Source of the DNA: Rothia mucilaginosa
GTDB lineage: Bacteria; Actinomycetota; Actinomycetes; Actinomycetales; Micrococcaceae
Assembly: GCF_019334805.1 (NCBI RefSeq)
Contig: NZ_CP079822.1
Coordinates: 992,001-1,056,000 of the forward strand
DNA: 64,000 nucleotides
Direction: 5' to 3'
Shown: positions 8,161 through 16,186 of the stretch, piece by piece
Numbering within the stretch: the first letter of the stretch is position 1
Layout of the letters: each line of letters opens with the position of its first letter
Notes under the pieces: model-generated
Told to the model about the DNA's origin: nothing
The model's input: only the letters and a program-made list of their open reading frames with translations
The model's database searches: none
Program-made: the position numbers and the translations under genes

Positions 8161-9002
8161 TGACCGCCCCAACGGTTACCGCCGCCTCCGGCGCTCGCGC
8201 TGAGCGTGCCGAGAAGCGTGCCTCTTCCGTAAAGCTGCCGTCGAACCCGTTCGCCGGTAAGCAGTACCTGGGCCTGATTCTTCCCCTGGCGCTGATTGCC
8301 CTCTGGTACATCCTGAGCACGAACGGCGTGTTCACCCAGGTTCAGCTACCCTCCCCCGACCGTGTGGTCAGCGCCGGTGTTGAGCTGGCGCAGCGCGGTG
8401 AGTTGGGCCGCCACGTGGCGATTTCTACTCAGCGTGTGCTGATTGGTTTCGGTATTGGTGCCGTGCTCGGCCTGGTGCTGGGTGCGCTGATTGGTTTGTC
8501 TGCGCCGGTGCGTCTGATTGCCGCGCCGACCATTGGTGCACTGCGCGCGGTGCCGTCCCTGGCGTGGGTTCCGCTGCTTCTGCTGTGGATCGGTATTGGT
8601 GAGAATTCCAAGGTGACCCTGGTTGCTATTGGTGCGTTCTTCCCGGTGTACACCACGGTTTCTGCGGCTCTGGCGCACGTCGACCCGAAGCTCGTGGAGG
8701 CGGCACGCGCCTTCGGTCTGAAGGGTCTGCGCCTGTTCACCACGGTTCAGCTTCCTGCGGTTCTGCCGTCGGTGGTTTCAGGTCTGCGTCTGGCGCTGGC
8801 TCAGGCGTGGCTGTTCCTGGTCGCCGCTGAGCTACTGGGTGCGTCCATGGGTCTGGGTTACCTGCTGACCGACTCGCAGAACAACGGCCGTACCGACCGC
8901 CTGCTGCTGGCTATTGTGGCGCTGGCGGTGCTCGGTAAGATTACCGACGCGCTGGTGGGCGTATTCGAACGCTGGGTGAAAGCGAAGTACCCCAGCAACT
9001 AG
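8160..9002 (+). CDS. ABC importer permease, SsuC-like
   Basis: Membrane permease of 280 residues with about six helices and the inner-membrane component loop EAARAFGLKGLRLFTTVQLP, which docks on the ATPase. The amino-terminal 35 residues are polar and basic, before the first helix YLGLILPLALIALWYIL. The start codon overlaps the stop of the binding-protein gene as TAATG, so the two are translationally coupled. It completes the importer that faces the SAM-IV-controlled monooxygenase. Confidence 0.9.
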   Translation: MTAPTVTAASGARAERAEKRASSVKLPSNPFAGKQYLGLILPLALIALWYILSTNGVFTQVQLPSPDRVVSAGVELAQRGELGRHVAISTQRVLIGFGIGAVLGLVLGALIGLSAPVRLIAAPTIGALRAVPSLAWVPLLLLWIGIGENSKVTLVAIGAFFPVYTTVSAALAHVDPKLVEAARAFGLKGLRLFTTVQLPAVLPSVVSGLRLALAQAWLFLVAAELLGASMGLGYLLTDSQNNGRTDRLLLAIVALAVLGKITDALVGVFERWVKAKYPSN

Positions 9003-9037
9003 ACACAACGCTCAGCACGCGCTGAGTTTTAGGAGAG

Positions 9038-9127
9038 ATGTCCGCCGCGTGGTTGCTCCCGGAAGGTGAGCTAATCATCACTACGCGTCGGAGAAAGAAG
9101 TCGGCGGGGAAACCTGTCGCCTACTGA
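9038..9127 (+). CDS. Possible 29-residue small protein
   Basis: ATG two bases after AGGAG opens a 29-codon frame reading MSAAWLLPEGELIITTRRRK and nine more residues, ending TGA just before the strong hairpin at 9143-9179. A short hairpin CTCAGC/GCTGAG with TTTT at 9011-9030 comes first, so the frame may need its own promoter. No homologue is recognised. The close Shine-Dalgarno spacing and lack of family make it doubtful; the stretch could instead be a non-coding leader. Confidence 0.25.
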   Translation: MSAAWLLPEGELIITTRRRKKSAGKPVAY

Positions 9128-9142
9128 ATGATGATGATGAAT

Positions 9143-9186
9143 CCCGCCCCGCGCCCCACAGCAGTGAGCGCGGGGCGGGGTCTTTA
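9143..9186 (+). terminator. Strong terminator after ssuBAC-like operon
   Basis: Perfect 12-bp stem, CCCGCCCCGCGC (9143-9154) with GCGCGGGGCGGG (9168-9179), then GTCTTTAAAT. It separates the importer operon from the acs leader. Confidence 0.85.
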
Positions 9187-9281
9187 AATATGTCGGAATA
9201 TTACGAACCGATACGCAGCATGCCGAATATGACGGTCCCCTTTGCGTCCGAGCCCGGAGCGCGCTTTACTAAGAAGGCAAA

Positions 9282-9410
9282 CCATCCAGAGCGACCGAGA
9301 GACCTGGCTCAATGACGTCGCAGCAACCCCCTCGCCAACGCACACACAGACCCCACGGTCACACAGACAGCGGCACGGCGAGCAAGGGTGCTAATGCCAG
9401 CAACCGATGG
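9282..9410 (+). ncRNA. S-box (SAM-I type) riboswitch before acetyl-CoA synthetase
   Basis: Same element order as the copy at 6096: CCATCCAGAG, GAGAGACCTGGCTC, GACGTCGCAGCAACC, a longer P3 arm, GGTGCTAATGCCAG and GATGG. P1 pairs CCATC (9282-9286) with GATGG (9406-9410). The Shine-Dalgarno GGGAG (9408-9412) overlaps the 3' strand of P1, and the ATG is at 9418, so control is probably translational. This copy has a longer variable P3 region (about 9329-9385) than the first. Confidence 0.9.
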
Positions 9411-9417
9411 GAGAATA

Positions 9418-11541
9418 ATGGGACTGCCCACCCCCTACTCGTTCACCGACCCGCTGAACCCCACCCCGAACCCCGCCCACGAATCTGACGAGGCACGCGT
9501 CGCGTTCTGGGAGAAGCAGGCGCAGCGCCTCACCTGGGCTGAGCCCTGGCACACCGCGCACCGCTTCGAGAAGCCGAAGTCCCTCGGCTTCGATGAGGAC
9601 GGCATCGAACAGTTCAGCATCCCCGAAATTAAGTGGTTCGAGGGCGGTAAACTCAACGTCGCCTACAACTGCGTAGACCGCCATGTGGAGGCGGGCCGCG
9701 GCGATAAGGTCGCTCTCTACTTTGAGGGTGAACCCGGCGACCGTGAGGCTATCACCTACGCCGAGCTGCAGCGCCGCATCGCGAAGGCAGCGAACGGTCT
9801 GCTGTCCCTGGGCGTGCGCAAGGGTGACCGCGTGGTCATCTACCTGCCCGTCATCCCCGAAACCATTATTTTCACCCTCGCCTGCGCGCGTATTGGCGCA
9901 ATTCACTCCCTCGTCTTCGGTGGCTTCTCCGCTGAGGCGCTGAAGTTCCGTGTGGAAGACACCGGCGCGAAGGTCCTCATCACCACCGACGGCCAGAACC
10001 GCCGCGGCAAGGTTGTTCCCGTGAAGGTGAACGCCGATGAGGCATGCTCCGGTGAGAACAACATTGAGCACGTGATCGTGGTGGACCGCACCAGCGCCTC
10101 CGACCCGGTTGCGCACGCGGCTGTGCCGTGGACTGAGGGCCGCGACGTCTGGTACCACAACCTGGTCGACGATCAGCCGGACACCCACGCCTACGAACTG
10201 CACGACGCCGAGGATCCGCTGTTCATTATTTACACCTCCGGCACGACCGGTAAGCCCAAGGGCCTGGTGCACACCATGGCAGGTTACCTGGTGCAGACCG
10301 CGTACACTCACGCGCTGCTGTACAATCTGCTGCCGGATTACGTGGACGAGAACGGCGTGCTGCGCCCCGACGAGCTGTCCGCGGTCAACGACCCGCAGAA
10401 GGTGGAGTCCACCGTTCACTGGTGCACCGCCGACCTCGCCTGGGTGACCGCTCACACCTACGAAATTTACGGTCCGCTGGTTAACGGTGTCTCCGAGGTG
10501 ATTTACGAGGGTACCCCGAACACCCCGCACTACGGCCGCCACTTTGAGGTCATCGAACGCTACGGCGTGACCAACTACTACACCGCGCCGACCCTGATTC
10601 GTTCGCTCATGGGTGCGTTCCCGAACGGCCCGGAGCCCGGCAAGTACGACTTCTCGACCGTGCGTCTGCTCGGTTCGGTGGGCGAATCCATCAACCCGGA
10701 GGCGTGGCGTTGGCTGCGTCAGCACGTGGGCGGCGGCACCGCGGCGTTCATCGACACCTGGTGGCAGTCTGAAACCGGTTCGACCGTGTGCTCCCCGCGC
10801 CCGCACGACCCCGCATTCGCGCCCGAGGGCACCTACCCGGAGGGCACCCCGCACTGCACTCCCCTGCCCGGTTGCGCTACCCGCGCCGTTCCCGGCGTGT
10901 CCACCCGCGTGGTGGACGAGCACGGCGACCCGGTCGAACCCGGTAAGCAGGGCTTCATCGTGGTCGACAAGATTGGCCCGTCGATGGCTCGTACCGTGTG
11001 GCAGAACCCGCAGCGTTACCTGGATTCCTATTGGCGTCACTACGGCGAGCGCGGTTGGTTCCTCGCTGGCGACGGCGCGAAGGAAGACGAAGAGGGTAAC
11101 GTGTACATCCTCGGCCGTATTGATGACGTGATTAACATTTCGGGTCACCGCCTGTCCACGATTGAGATTGAGTCGGCTCTGGTGACTCACCCGGCTGTGG
11201 TTGAGGCTGGTGTCTGCCCCGTGGAGGATGACCTGACCGGTCACCAGGCGGTCGCCTACGTGACGCTCACCGATGAGGGCAAGGACCTGACTGAGGATGA
11301 GCTGAAGGCGGCGCTGACCGCGCACGTGCGTGAGCACATTGGCCCGATTGCTAAGCCGAAGGATGTTGTGGCGGTTGCCGATATCCCGAAGACTCGTTCG
11401 GGTAAGATTACTCGCCGTCTGCTCGGTGAGCTGTACCAGGGCCGTTCTTTGGGCGATGTTTCTTCGCTGCAGAATGAGGAGGCTCTGAGCCACATCGCGC
11501 AGGTGCTGGTGGATACCGGCCGCGTGGTCGAGGCTGTCTAG
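9418..11541 (+). CDS. acs: Acetyl-CoA synthetase (AMP-forming)
   Basis: Protein of 707 residues that activates acetate to acetyl-CoA through acetyl-AMP. The AMP-binding loop YTSGTTGKPKG is at residues 272-282. The Acs-type pocket follows: WCTADLAWVTAHTYEIYGPL, then GESINPEAW and WWQSETGS. The carboxy-terminal catalytic lysine, in KTRSGKITRR, is K663, the site commonly acetylated in this family. Start chosen at MGLPTPYSF because GGGAG sits six bases upstream; GTG at 9388 and ATG at 9394 lie inside the riboswitch. Length is slightly above the typical 650. S-box control is unusual for acs. Propionate use is possible. Confidence 0.93.
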   Translation: MGLPTPYSFTDPLNPTPNPAHESDEARVAFWEKQAQRLTWAEPWHTAHRFEKPKSLGFDEDGIEQFSIPEIKWFEGGKLNVAYNCVDRHVEAGRGDKVALYFEGEPGDREAITYAELQRRIAKAANGLLSLGVRKGDRVVIYLPVIPETIIFTLACARIGAIHSLVFGGFSAEALKFRVEDTGAKVLITTDGQNRRGKVVPVKVNADEACSGENNIEHVIVVDRTSASDPVAHAAVPWTEGRDVWYHNLVDDQPDTHAYELHDAEDPLFIIYTSGTTGKPKGLVHTMAGYLVQTAYTHALLYNLLPDYVDENGVLRPDELSAVNDPQKVESTVHWCTADLAWVTAHTYEIYGPLVNGVSEVIYEGTPNTPHYGRHFEVIERYGVTNYYTAPTLIRSLMGAFPNGPEPGKYDFSTVRLLGSVGESINPEAWRWLRQHVGGGTAAFIDTWWQSETGSTVCSPRPHDPAFAPEGTYPEGTPHCTPLPGCATRAVPGVSTRVVDEHGDPVEPGKQGFIVVDKIGPSMARTVWQNPQRYLDSYWRHYGERGWFLAGDGAKEDEEGNVYILGRIDDVINISGHRLSTIEIESALVTHPAVVEAGVCPVEDDLTGHQAVAYVTLTDEGKDLTEDELKAALTAHVREHIGPIAKPKDVVAVADIPKTRSGKITRRLLGELYQGRSLGDVSSLQNEEALSHIAQVLVDTGRVVEAV

Positions 11542-11591
11542 GCTCTGTTGCTGAGCTGAGCACTGTGCTGAGCTGAAAGCTGCATAGAGTA

Positions 11592-11636
11592 AAGGTGCGG
11601 ATACCGAATGATGATTCGGTATCCGCACCTTACTGT
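11592..11636. terminator. Bidirectional terminator between acs and metalloprotease gene
   Basis: Perfect 18-bp stem with arms 11592-11609 and 11614-11631 around the loop GATG. It lies between two convergent genes, with TACTGTTTC on the plus side. Confidence 0.9.
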
Positions 11637-11685
11637 TTCATTGAGCAGACAAGGGTATTTATCGGCGGTGTGCCGTCCAGTCAGC

Positions 11686-12774
11686 CTACTTAATCAGGCC
11701 CAGCGAACGAGCGTGTTCGGCGGTAATGCCGCTCGGTTCAATGTGCTCGGGGCCCTTGTTCTTCTCGGGGTGCTCGGTCGCCTGGAAGCGGATCATCTTC
11801 ACATCGTTTGCCGCGCCCAGGTTCGTGATCATGCCGTCACCGTTGAGGTCCACGGACACCGGCTCGGTGTCGATCTTGCCGTTGCCGTTGAAGTCAATCG
11901 GCTGGTTGGCGGGCTTGCCCTTGTACAGGAAGCCAGCCGCGCGGGGACCGAAGCCGCGCGCCTCGTACAGCTTCGCCTCGTTGAGCATGCGGTATTCGGC
12001 GGTGGAGTAGCCGAAGTAGCGGCTACCGTCAGCCATGGGCACGCCGGTGAGGGTGTACTGGTAGTTCATGACGCTGTAGTAGTTGGGCTTGTAGTTGATT
12101 TCGTCCCAGCCGCCGTGGCTCAGTGCGAGGTTGTGGCCGAGCTCGTGCACGAACACTGCCACGCGGATGTCGCTGCTTGCCGTGCCCCAGAAGTGCGGGC
12201 CGACGGTGACCATAAAGTTACGACCGCCGAAGTTAGCGATACCGGAGGAGTAGCTGTTGTCGTAGTAGTCGCCCCAGATCATGTAGTGGAAGGTGCCTTC
12301 GCGGGCGGGGTTGAACTTACCTTCGGTTGCCTTGATGCGGTGGAGCGCCTTGAATTCGCTGTCCAGTGCCTGGTAGCTGATTTCGTTGCCGCCGCCGAGG
12401 TTGTACTTGGCGCTGCGAGCGCTACCTGCGTCCAGGTGAATGTTCACACCGGTGGTGCCGTCGGGGTTGCGCAGGGGCAGGTCGGCGTAGATCTTGGTGA
12501 TGCGGTCCAGTTCGTCTTCGCTGGGCAGCAGGCCCGCCATGTAGTCCATCTCGACGAAGATGTCCTTGTGGTTGGGGTCGGCGCCCAGTGCGGGGAAGTC
12601 GACGTCGATCTTGCCGTCGCCGTCGGCGTCGTAGCCCTTCAGTTCCCAGGTGTTGGGGATGCCATCGCCGTCGATGTCGGGGCTGTAGGCGTTTGCCGCG
12701 GGGGCTGCGATGGTGCCCAGGCAGAGCACTGCGAGGGAGGCAAGCGTGACGCGTGCGCTCTTCAGAAATGCCAT
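11686..12774 (-). CDS. Secreted zinc metalloprotease with calcium-binding repeats
   Basis: Protein of 362 residues with a Sec signal peptide (MAFLKSARVTLASLAVLCLG, cut after about ANA at residue 29). The metzincin-type zinc site HELGHNLALSHG has ligands H210, H214 and H220, and a Met-turn follows in YSVMNYQY. DxDxDG calcium-binding loops lie near both ends: DIDGDGIPN and DADGDGKID before residue 60, DFNGNGKID and DLNGDGMIT near residues 295-315. The Shine-Dalgarno AAGGAAC precedes the ATG. It is a likely secreted protease; the substrate is unknown. Two fragments of a second, broken copy lie at 13988-14055 and 16187-16324. Confidence 0.85.
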   Translation of the reverse strand: MAFLKSARVTLASLAVLCLGTIAAPAANAYSPDIDGDGIPNTWELKGYDADGDGKIDVDFPALGADPNHKDIFVEMDYMAGLLPSEDELDRITKIYADLPLRNPDGTTGVNIHLDAGSARSAKYNLGGGNEISYQALDSEFKALHRIKATEGKFNPAREGTFHYMIWGDYYDNSYSSGIANFGGRNFMVTVGPHFWGTASSDIRVAVFVHELGHNLALSHGGWDEINYKPNYYSVMNYQYTLTGVPMADGSRYFGYSTAEYRMLNEAKLYEARGFGPRAAGFLYKGKPANQPIDFNGNGKIDTEPVSVDLNGDGMITNLGAANDVKMIRFQATEHPEKNKGPEHIEPSGITAEHARSLGLIK

Positions 12775-13006
12775 GTTGTGTTCCTTAGTGTGTGGTGACC
12801 GGTGGTGTTTCGGTGGAGCTTGCCGGGAGGACGTTCTCCACGGTTTCCATGATGCTCCCGTTTCACGCGCTAGGTGAGCTGGGTGCCGTAATGTTCATAC
12901 ATTGAGGTAATAGTTGAGATAATTTTGAAGATGAGCTGAATTACATTAGAGTATCAGTAATTCAAATCACACGCATCACCACATTCTTAATGACAAGAGA
13001 GATCCC

Positions 13007-13858
13007 ATGACTTCTTCCCCTAATACCGCGCGCAACCTGAACCGCCGCTCCCTCGTCAAGGGTGCCGTCTGGAGCGCCCCCGTTATCGCAACCGCCGCAG
13101 CGGTACCCGCCTACGCGGCATCCACCGACGCGCAGGAAACCCCGACCCTGAAGTTCGGTGTCTTCACCCAGGCGTTCAACTCGAACCCCTCCAACGACTT
13201 TGATACCCGCTACGGTCTGGACTCCTACACCGTGCAGGTTCCCAACATCACCGCAACCTCCACCACCCCGCAGAGCCGCGGCGGCGGCACCTTCACCCCC
13301 GGAGGTAGCGTCGGCGCCGGCCTGTACGGTGGCGCGGGCCTGTGGATTTCCGCGCCCATCAACTCCAAGGGCGAGTTCCAGGGTAGCTCCTGGCTGTACC
13401 CTCAGGCGCACCTGCAGGTGACCTTCGAGTTCACTTTCCCCACCGCCGCGGACGTCACCGACCCGCTGCTGTGGGACACCGAGAACGACGTTGAGATCCC
13501 GGCACTCGCCAAGAGTGCGGGCGGCGCAAAGACCAACAACCCCGCCGTGGCGGCGTTCAACGGCATCGCATACACTGCGAAGTTCTACGAGCCGACCATC
13601 GAGGACAACGTCTGGACCGGCGTACTGGACATCCGCACCTCCGACTACCTGGAAGCCACCGCGAAGGACGGCGTGAGCTACGCACAGGTGCTGGCTTCGC
13701 TGGTTCCGGTGTACTTCACCGAGGTGACCTCCAGCTACACCCTGACCACCACCGCTCAGATCACCAGCGGTAACGTCGCAATGCAGCTGACCGAGGGTGG
13801 CGAGTACACCTTCCAGGACCTGGCTGGTTTGCGCGCTTCGGCAACCATCAGCCGCTAA
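13007..13858 (+). CDS. Tat-exported protein of unknown function
   Basis: Protein of 283 residues with a twin-arginine signal peptide: NLNRRSLVKGAVWSAPVIAT, then a hydrophobic stretch ending AYAAS at about residue 38. The mature part is rich in Thr, Ser and Gly with many beta-type segments and no recognised catalytic motif. It ends in FQDLAGLRASATISR. The Shine-Dalgarno-like AGAGAG precedes the ATG. The same ending, in a diverged copy, occurs at 15161-15208, each followed by nearly the same terminator, so the locus was once duplicated. A structural or adhesive surface role is possible but not supported. Confidence 0.8.
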   Translation: MTSSPNTARNLNRRSLVKGAVWSAPVIATAAAVPAYAASTDAQETPTLKFGVFTQAFNSNPSNDFDTRYGLDSYTVQVPNITATSTTPQSRGGGTFTPGGSVGAGLYGGAGLWISAPINSKGEFQGSSWLYPQAHLQVTFEFTFPTAADVTDPLLWDTENDVEIPALAKSAGGAKTNNPAVAAFNGIAYTAKFYEPTIEDNVWTGVLDIRTSDYLEATAKDGVSYAQVLASLVPVYFTEVTSSYTLTTTAQITSGNVAMQLTEGGEYTFQDLAGLRASATISR

Positions 13859-13874
13859 CGCCACAGCAAGCAGA

Positions 13875-13911
13875 GAGGGGCCCGGCATCCATACTGGATG
13901 CCGGGCCCCTC
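13875..13911 (+). terminator. Terminator after Tat-exported protein gene
   Basis: Perfect 16-bp stem, arms 13875-13890 and 13896-13911, loop ATACT. Nearly identical to the hairpin at 15246-15280. The weak T-run after it leaves some doubt about strength. Confidence 0.8.
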
Positions 13912-13987
13912 GCCGTGTTTAAGGCTTGGACTATCGGGCACCGCCGGTAGCTGCTAGAGGCTAGTCCTTCGCGGGAACCAGACCCTC

Positions 13988-14055
13988 AGCTGGTAGCAAT
14001 AGTTCATGACGCTCAGGTAGTTCGGCTTGTCGTTCACGTCATCGGTGCCGCCGGG
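13988..14055 (-). pseudogene. Fragment of a second metalloprotease (Met-turn region)
   Basis: The minus strand reads GGTDDVNDKPNYLSVMNYCYQ, matching GGWDEINYKPNYYSVMNYQY of the intact metalloprotease just downstream of its zinc site. Only about 22 codons remain, without start, stop or zinc motif. The other end of the same ancestral gene is at 16187-16324, in the same orientation and correct order. Confidence 0.75.
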
Positions 14056-14255
14056 CAATAAAAACCTAGCACTTCATCATAACGCCGTCTTGAGCCCCGC
14101 ACGAGAATTCTCATCATGCGGTGCTGTTTGAGCGCATCAGCACAGGGAATGCGGGTATCTGTCGTTCTCGGGAAGCATAAGAAAAACCATAGACGTTGCG
14201 GCACAGCAAGCCTATTCTGGATATACAAGTATTTTTCAACATACAGGAGGATACG

Positions 14256-14948
14256 ATGGCTAACGTTACGATCATTGGCGGGCACGGCAAGGTTGCTCTT
14301 CTGGCCGAGCCGCTGCTGGTGGAGCGCGGGCATGCGGTCAATGCGCTTATTCGCAGGCCGGAGCAGTCAGAGGATATTGTCACGCGCGGGGCGAACCCTG
14401 TGGTCGCTGACATTACCGCGTTGAGCACCGAGGAGATGGCGAAGCTCTTCAAGGATTTACATACAGAAGTGCTGGTGTGGTCCGCGGGTGCGGGCGGTGT
14501 AGGTGGCCCCGAACGCACCTATGCGATTGACCGTGACGCTGCGATCCGGTCGATGGATGCGGCGCGGCTGGCCGGTATTAAACGGTACGTGATGGTATCG
14601 TACCTGGGCGCGGGTTCCGGGCACGGCATCGACCCTGATGACAGTTTTTACGCCTACGCCGAGTCGAAGACGATCGCCGATGAGCACCTGCGCGGCTCGG
14701 GGCTGGATTACACGATTCTGGGGCCGGGGACGCTCACCCTTGAGGAGGCAGGCGGCATTACTCTGGGGATTGAGCCCGCCCACACGCCCGGCGCCGAATC
14801 TAATACTCCGCGGGCCACCGTTGCCCAGGTGCTGGCGGCGGTTCTTGAGGACCCGTCCACGGTTGGGAAGGCGCTCCCGTTTATTGGCGGGCCCACCCCG
14901 ATAGCTCAGGCTCTCGCATCGGCGCCTAACAGCAATAAGCTGCGCTAG
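14256..14948 (+). CDS. NAD(P)-binding Rossmann-fold protein, NmrA/SDR-like
   Basis: Protein of 230 residues of the atypical short-chain dehydrogenase group. The amino terminus is a beta strand followed by a glycine-rich loop, ANVTIIGGHGKVALL, and later segments include EVLVWSAGAGGVGG, the active-site-like SYLGAG and FYAYAESKTIADEHLRGSGL with the YxxxK pair. Similar proteins are often called NAD-dependent epimerases or putative flavin reductases. Start chosen because CAGGAGG lies six bases upstream. It stands alone between fragments of broken genes. Function in the cell is not known. Confidence 0.85.
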   Translation: MANVTIIGGHGKVALLAEPLLVERGHAVNALIRRPEQSEDIVTRGANPVVADITALSTEEMAKLFKDLHTEVLVWSAGAGGVGGPERTYAIDRDAAIRSMDAARLAGIKRYVMVSYLGAGSGHGIDPDDSFYAYAESKTIADEHLRGSGLDYTILGPGTLTLEEAGGITLGIEPAHTPGAESNTPRATVAQVLAAVLEDPSTVGKALPFIGGPTPIAQALASAPNSNKLR

Positions 14949-15101
14949 GGTTTGCCGGATGCACCCGCCCCGGCTGAGTGCGGACGCGTCCCGAGCCTCT
15001 TCACGGGTTTGGGGCGTGTTTTTCTCTCACGCAAGGTTGGTGCCGCATCGCTCAGTATCCTAAAGTACCATGTATTTTTAGAGCAACTGCAAGAGGTTCC
15101 C

Positions 15102-15158
15102 GTGGGATTCTTCGATCTCTTCGCCGACAAAACCCCGGACGAGCCCGCCGAGGCGTAG
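15102..15158 (+). pseudogene. Fragment of acylphosphatase 5' end
   Basis: From a GTG the frame reads VGFFDLFADKTPDEPAEA and then a stop. This matches MGFFDFFTDRTPAEPAEI, the amino terminus of the intact acylphosphatase at 18341. Only the non-catalytic leader remains; the sequence joins directly to a tail of the Tat-exported protein. Confidence 0.7.
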
Positions 15159-15160
15159 CT

Positions 15161-15208
15161 TACCAGGACATTTCTGGTCTGACTGCTTCGGCGACCATTA
15201 CCCGCTAA
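15161..15208 (+). pseudogene. Fragment of Tat-exported protein 3' end
   Basis: Reads YQDISGLTASATITR and a stop, matching FQDLAGLRASATISR at the end of the gene at 13007-13858. A terminator almost identical to that gene's follows at 15246. The fragment fuses to the acylphosphatase remnant with two bases between. Confidence 0.75.
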
Positions 15209-15245
15209 GGGGCATGAGCCGCTAAGACAGCGAATTTAAAACACC

Positions 15246-15285
15246 AGGGGCCCGGCATCCATATTGGATGCCGGGCCCCTTTGCT
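15246..15285 (+). terminator. Duplicate copy of the Tat-gene terminator
   Basis: Arms 15246-15260 and 15266-15280 pair perfectly over 15 bp around ATATT, followed by TTGCTTTC. It differs from the hairpin at 13875-13911 by only a few bases in loop and base. Confidence 0.85.
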
Positions 15286-15336
15286 TTCGGGCTCAGCCTA
15301 TCGGCTGCCGCCGAGGTAAATTGTCGCAAAAAGTAG

Positions 15337-15365
15337 TTCCCAAAAAAAGAGAACTGTATTACAAT
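15337..15365 (+). promoter_or_regulatory. Promoter of the streptococcal-like gene
   Basis: TTCCCA (15337-15342), 17 bases, TACAAT (15360-15365), in an A/T-rich stretch unlike the surrounding DNA. It lies 33 bases before the ATG at 15399. The AT-rich segment begins at about 15320, close to the likely junction with native DNA. Confidence 0.5.
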
Positions 15366-15398
15366 GTATATATAGTCTTTAGGAACGAGGTACCAACT

Positions 15399-16007
15399 AT
15401 GGAAAACCTAGTAATTTCAGTCTTTAACACCGAAAGCGAAGCTTATCAGTCCTTTGCAGATTTGAAGGCTTTCCGCCAAACTCAGACGACCAAGGTTGCT
15501 CAAATCGCCCTGGTCAAAAATGAAAACGGTCATATCGTTGAAAAAGAACGCTATGATTTTGAAGATTCAACGACGAATGCAACCCTAAAAGGTGGCTTGC
15601 TCGGTGCAGTTATCGGGCTTTTGGGTGGTCCTATCGGCGTCTTGTTTGGTTATGGTATTGGTAGCCTCAATGGTTTGGTTGCTGGTGCTACCGTTGATAC
15701 GGCAGAAGCTGGCCTGATTGACGTTGTTTCTCAAAAATTGACTAACGGTGAAACAGCCGTTGTTGCCTTGGTGCAAGAAGACAACGAAGCAGTCATCGAT
15801 GCTTACTTCACCAAGTACGACACCCAAATCGTGCGTTGGGATGTAGCAACCGTCGTAGCCGAAATCGAAGCAGCTCTGCAAGTCCAAGAAGACCTCTACA
15901 ACCAGGCGCGTGCACAGATGAAGGCTGAACGTAAAGCCGAACGCAAGGCTAAGCTTGAAGAATTCAAGGCGAATGTCAAAGCAAAGTTTGACAAATTGAA
16001 AGCGTAA
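15399..16007 (+). CDS. DUF1269-type glycine-zipper protein, streptococcal origin likely
   Basis: Protein of 202 residues. An amino-terminal alpha/beta domain (MENLVISVFNTESEAYQ) is followed by a glycine-rich hydrophobic hairpin, GGLLGAVIGLLGGPIGVLFG, and a carboxy-terminal charged helix of repeated Ala-Glu-Arg-Lys. This layout fits DUF1269 membrane-associated proteins of unknown role, and the wording resembles oral streptococcal versions. Codons such as AAA, GAA, TTG and CAA dominate, quite unlike neighbouring genes. Its own promoter, a GAGG ribosome site and an AT-rich terminator came with it, so it may be expressed. Recent horizontal transfer is inferred. Confidence 0.85.
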   Translation: MENLVISVFNTESEAYQSFADLKAFRQTQTTKVAQIALVKNENGHIVEKERYDFEDSTTNATLKGGLLGAVIGLLGGPIGVLFGYGIGSLNGLVAGATVDTAEAGLIDVVSQKLTNGETAVVALVQEDNEAVIDAYFTKYDTQIVRWDVATVVAEIEAALQVQEDLYNQARAQMKAERKAERKAKLEEFKANVKAKFDKLKA

Positions 16008-16024
16008 GCACCCAAGCATCTCAT

Positions 16025-16067
16025 AAAAAATAGGCTATCTACTTCTGGTAGATAGCCTATTTTTTTA
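16025..16067 (+). terminator. AT-rich Firmicutes-style terminator
   Basis: Perfect 18-bp stem with arms 16025-16042 and 16048-16065, loop TTCTG, flanked by A-run and T-run so it can work in both directions. Its style differs from the GC-rich hairpins of this chromosome. Confidence 0.92.
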
Positions 16068-16100
16068 AAAACTAGATTTTAGAAAGAGGAAGTGAGGATT

Positions 16101-16183
16101 TTGGCTCAAGATCTTGAACAAATCAAGGAAGACAATGGCAAAAATACCAAACTCAAGGTGGGGATTTTAGCCATCTCTCTTTC
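16101..16183 (+). pseudogene. Truncated 5' end of a second streptococcal-like gene
   Basis: After AGAAAGAGGAAGTGAGG, a TTG start opens a frame reading MAQDLEQIKEDNGKNTKLKV then GILAISLS, which looks like a polar amino terminus leading into a first membrane helix. At about 16184 the AT-rich sequence stops and native metalloprotease sequence begins, and the frame ends at once. The product is not identified; an MFS-type transporter is one guess. Confidence 0.55.
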
Positions 16184-16186
16184 TCC

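Noticed and set aside
9038..9127. Known leader-peptide or riboswitch class
   Set aside because: Compared by eye with TPP, cobalamin and fluoride riboswitch cores and with Cys-rich sulfur leader peptides; none fit, so it is listed only as a doubtful small frame.
9391..11628. A 745-codon open frame opposite acs
   Set aside because: Same cause; the residues are a low-complexity mix of His, Arg, Gln and Val, while acs on the other strand is complete and has its riboswitch.
15102..15208. A new small coding gene
   Set aside because: Both halves match ends of nearby intact genes and the junction is out of a sensible frame, so they are remnants.
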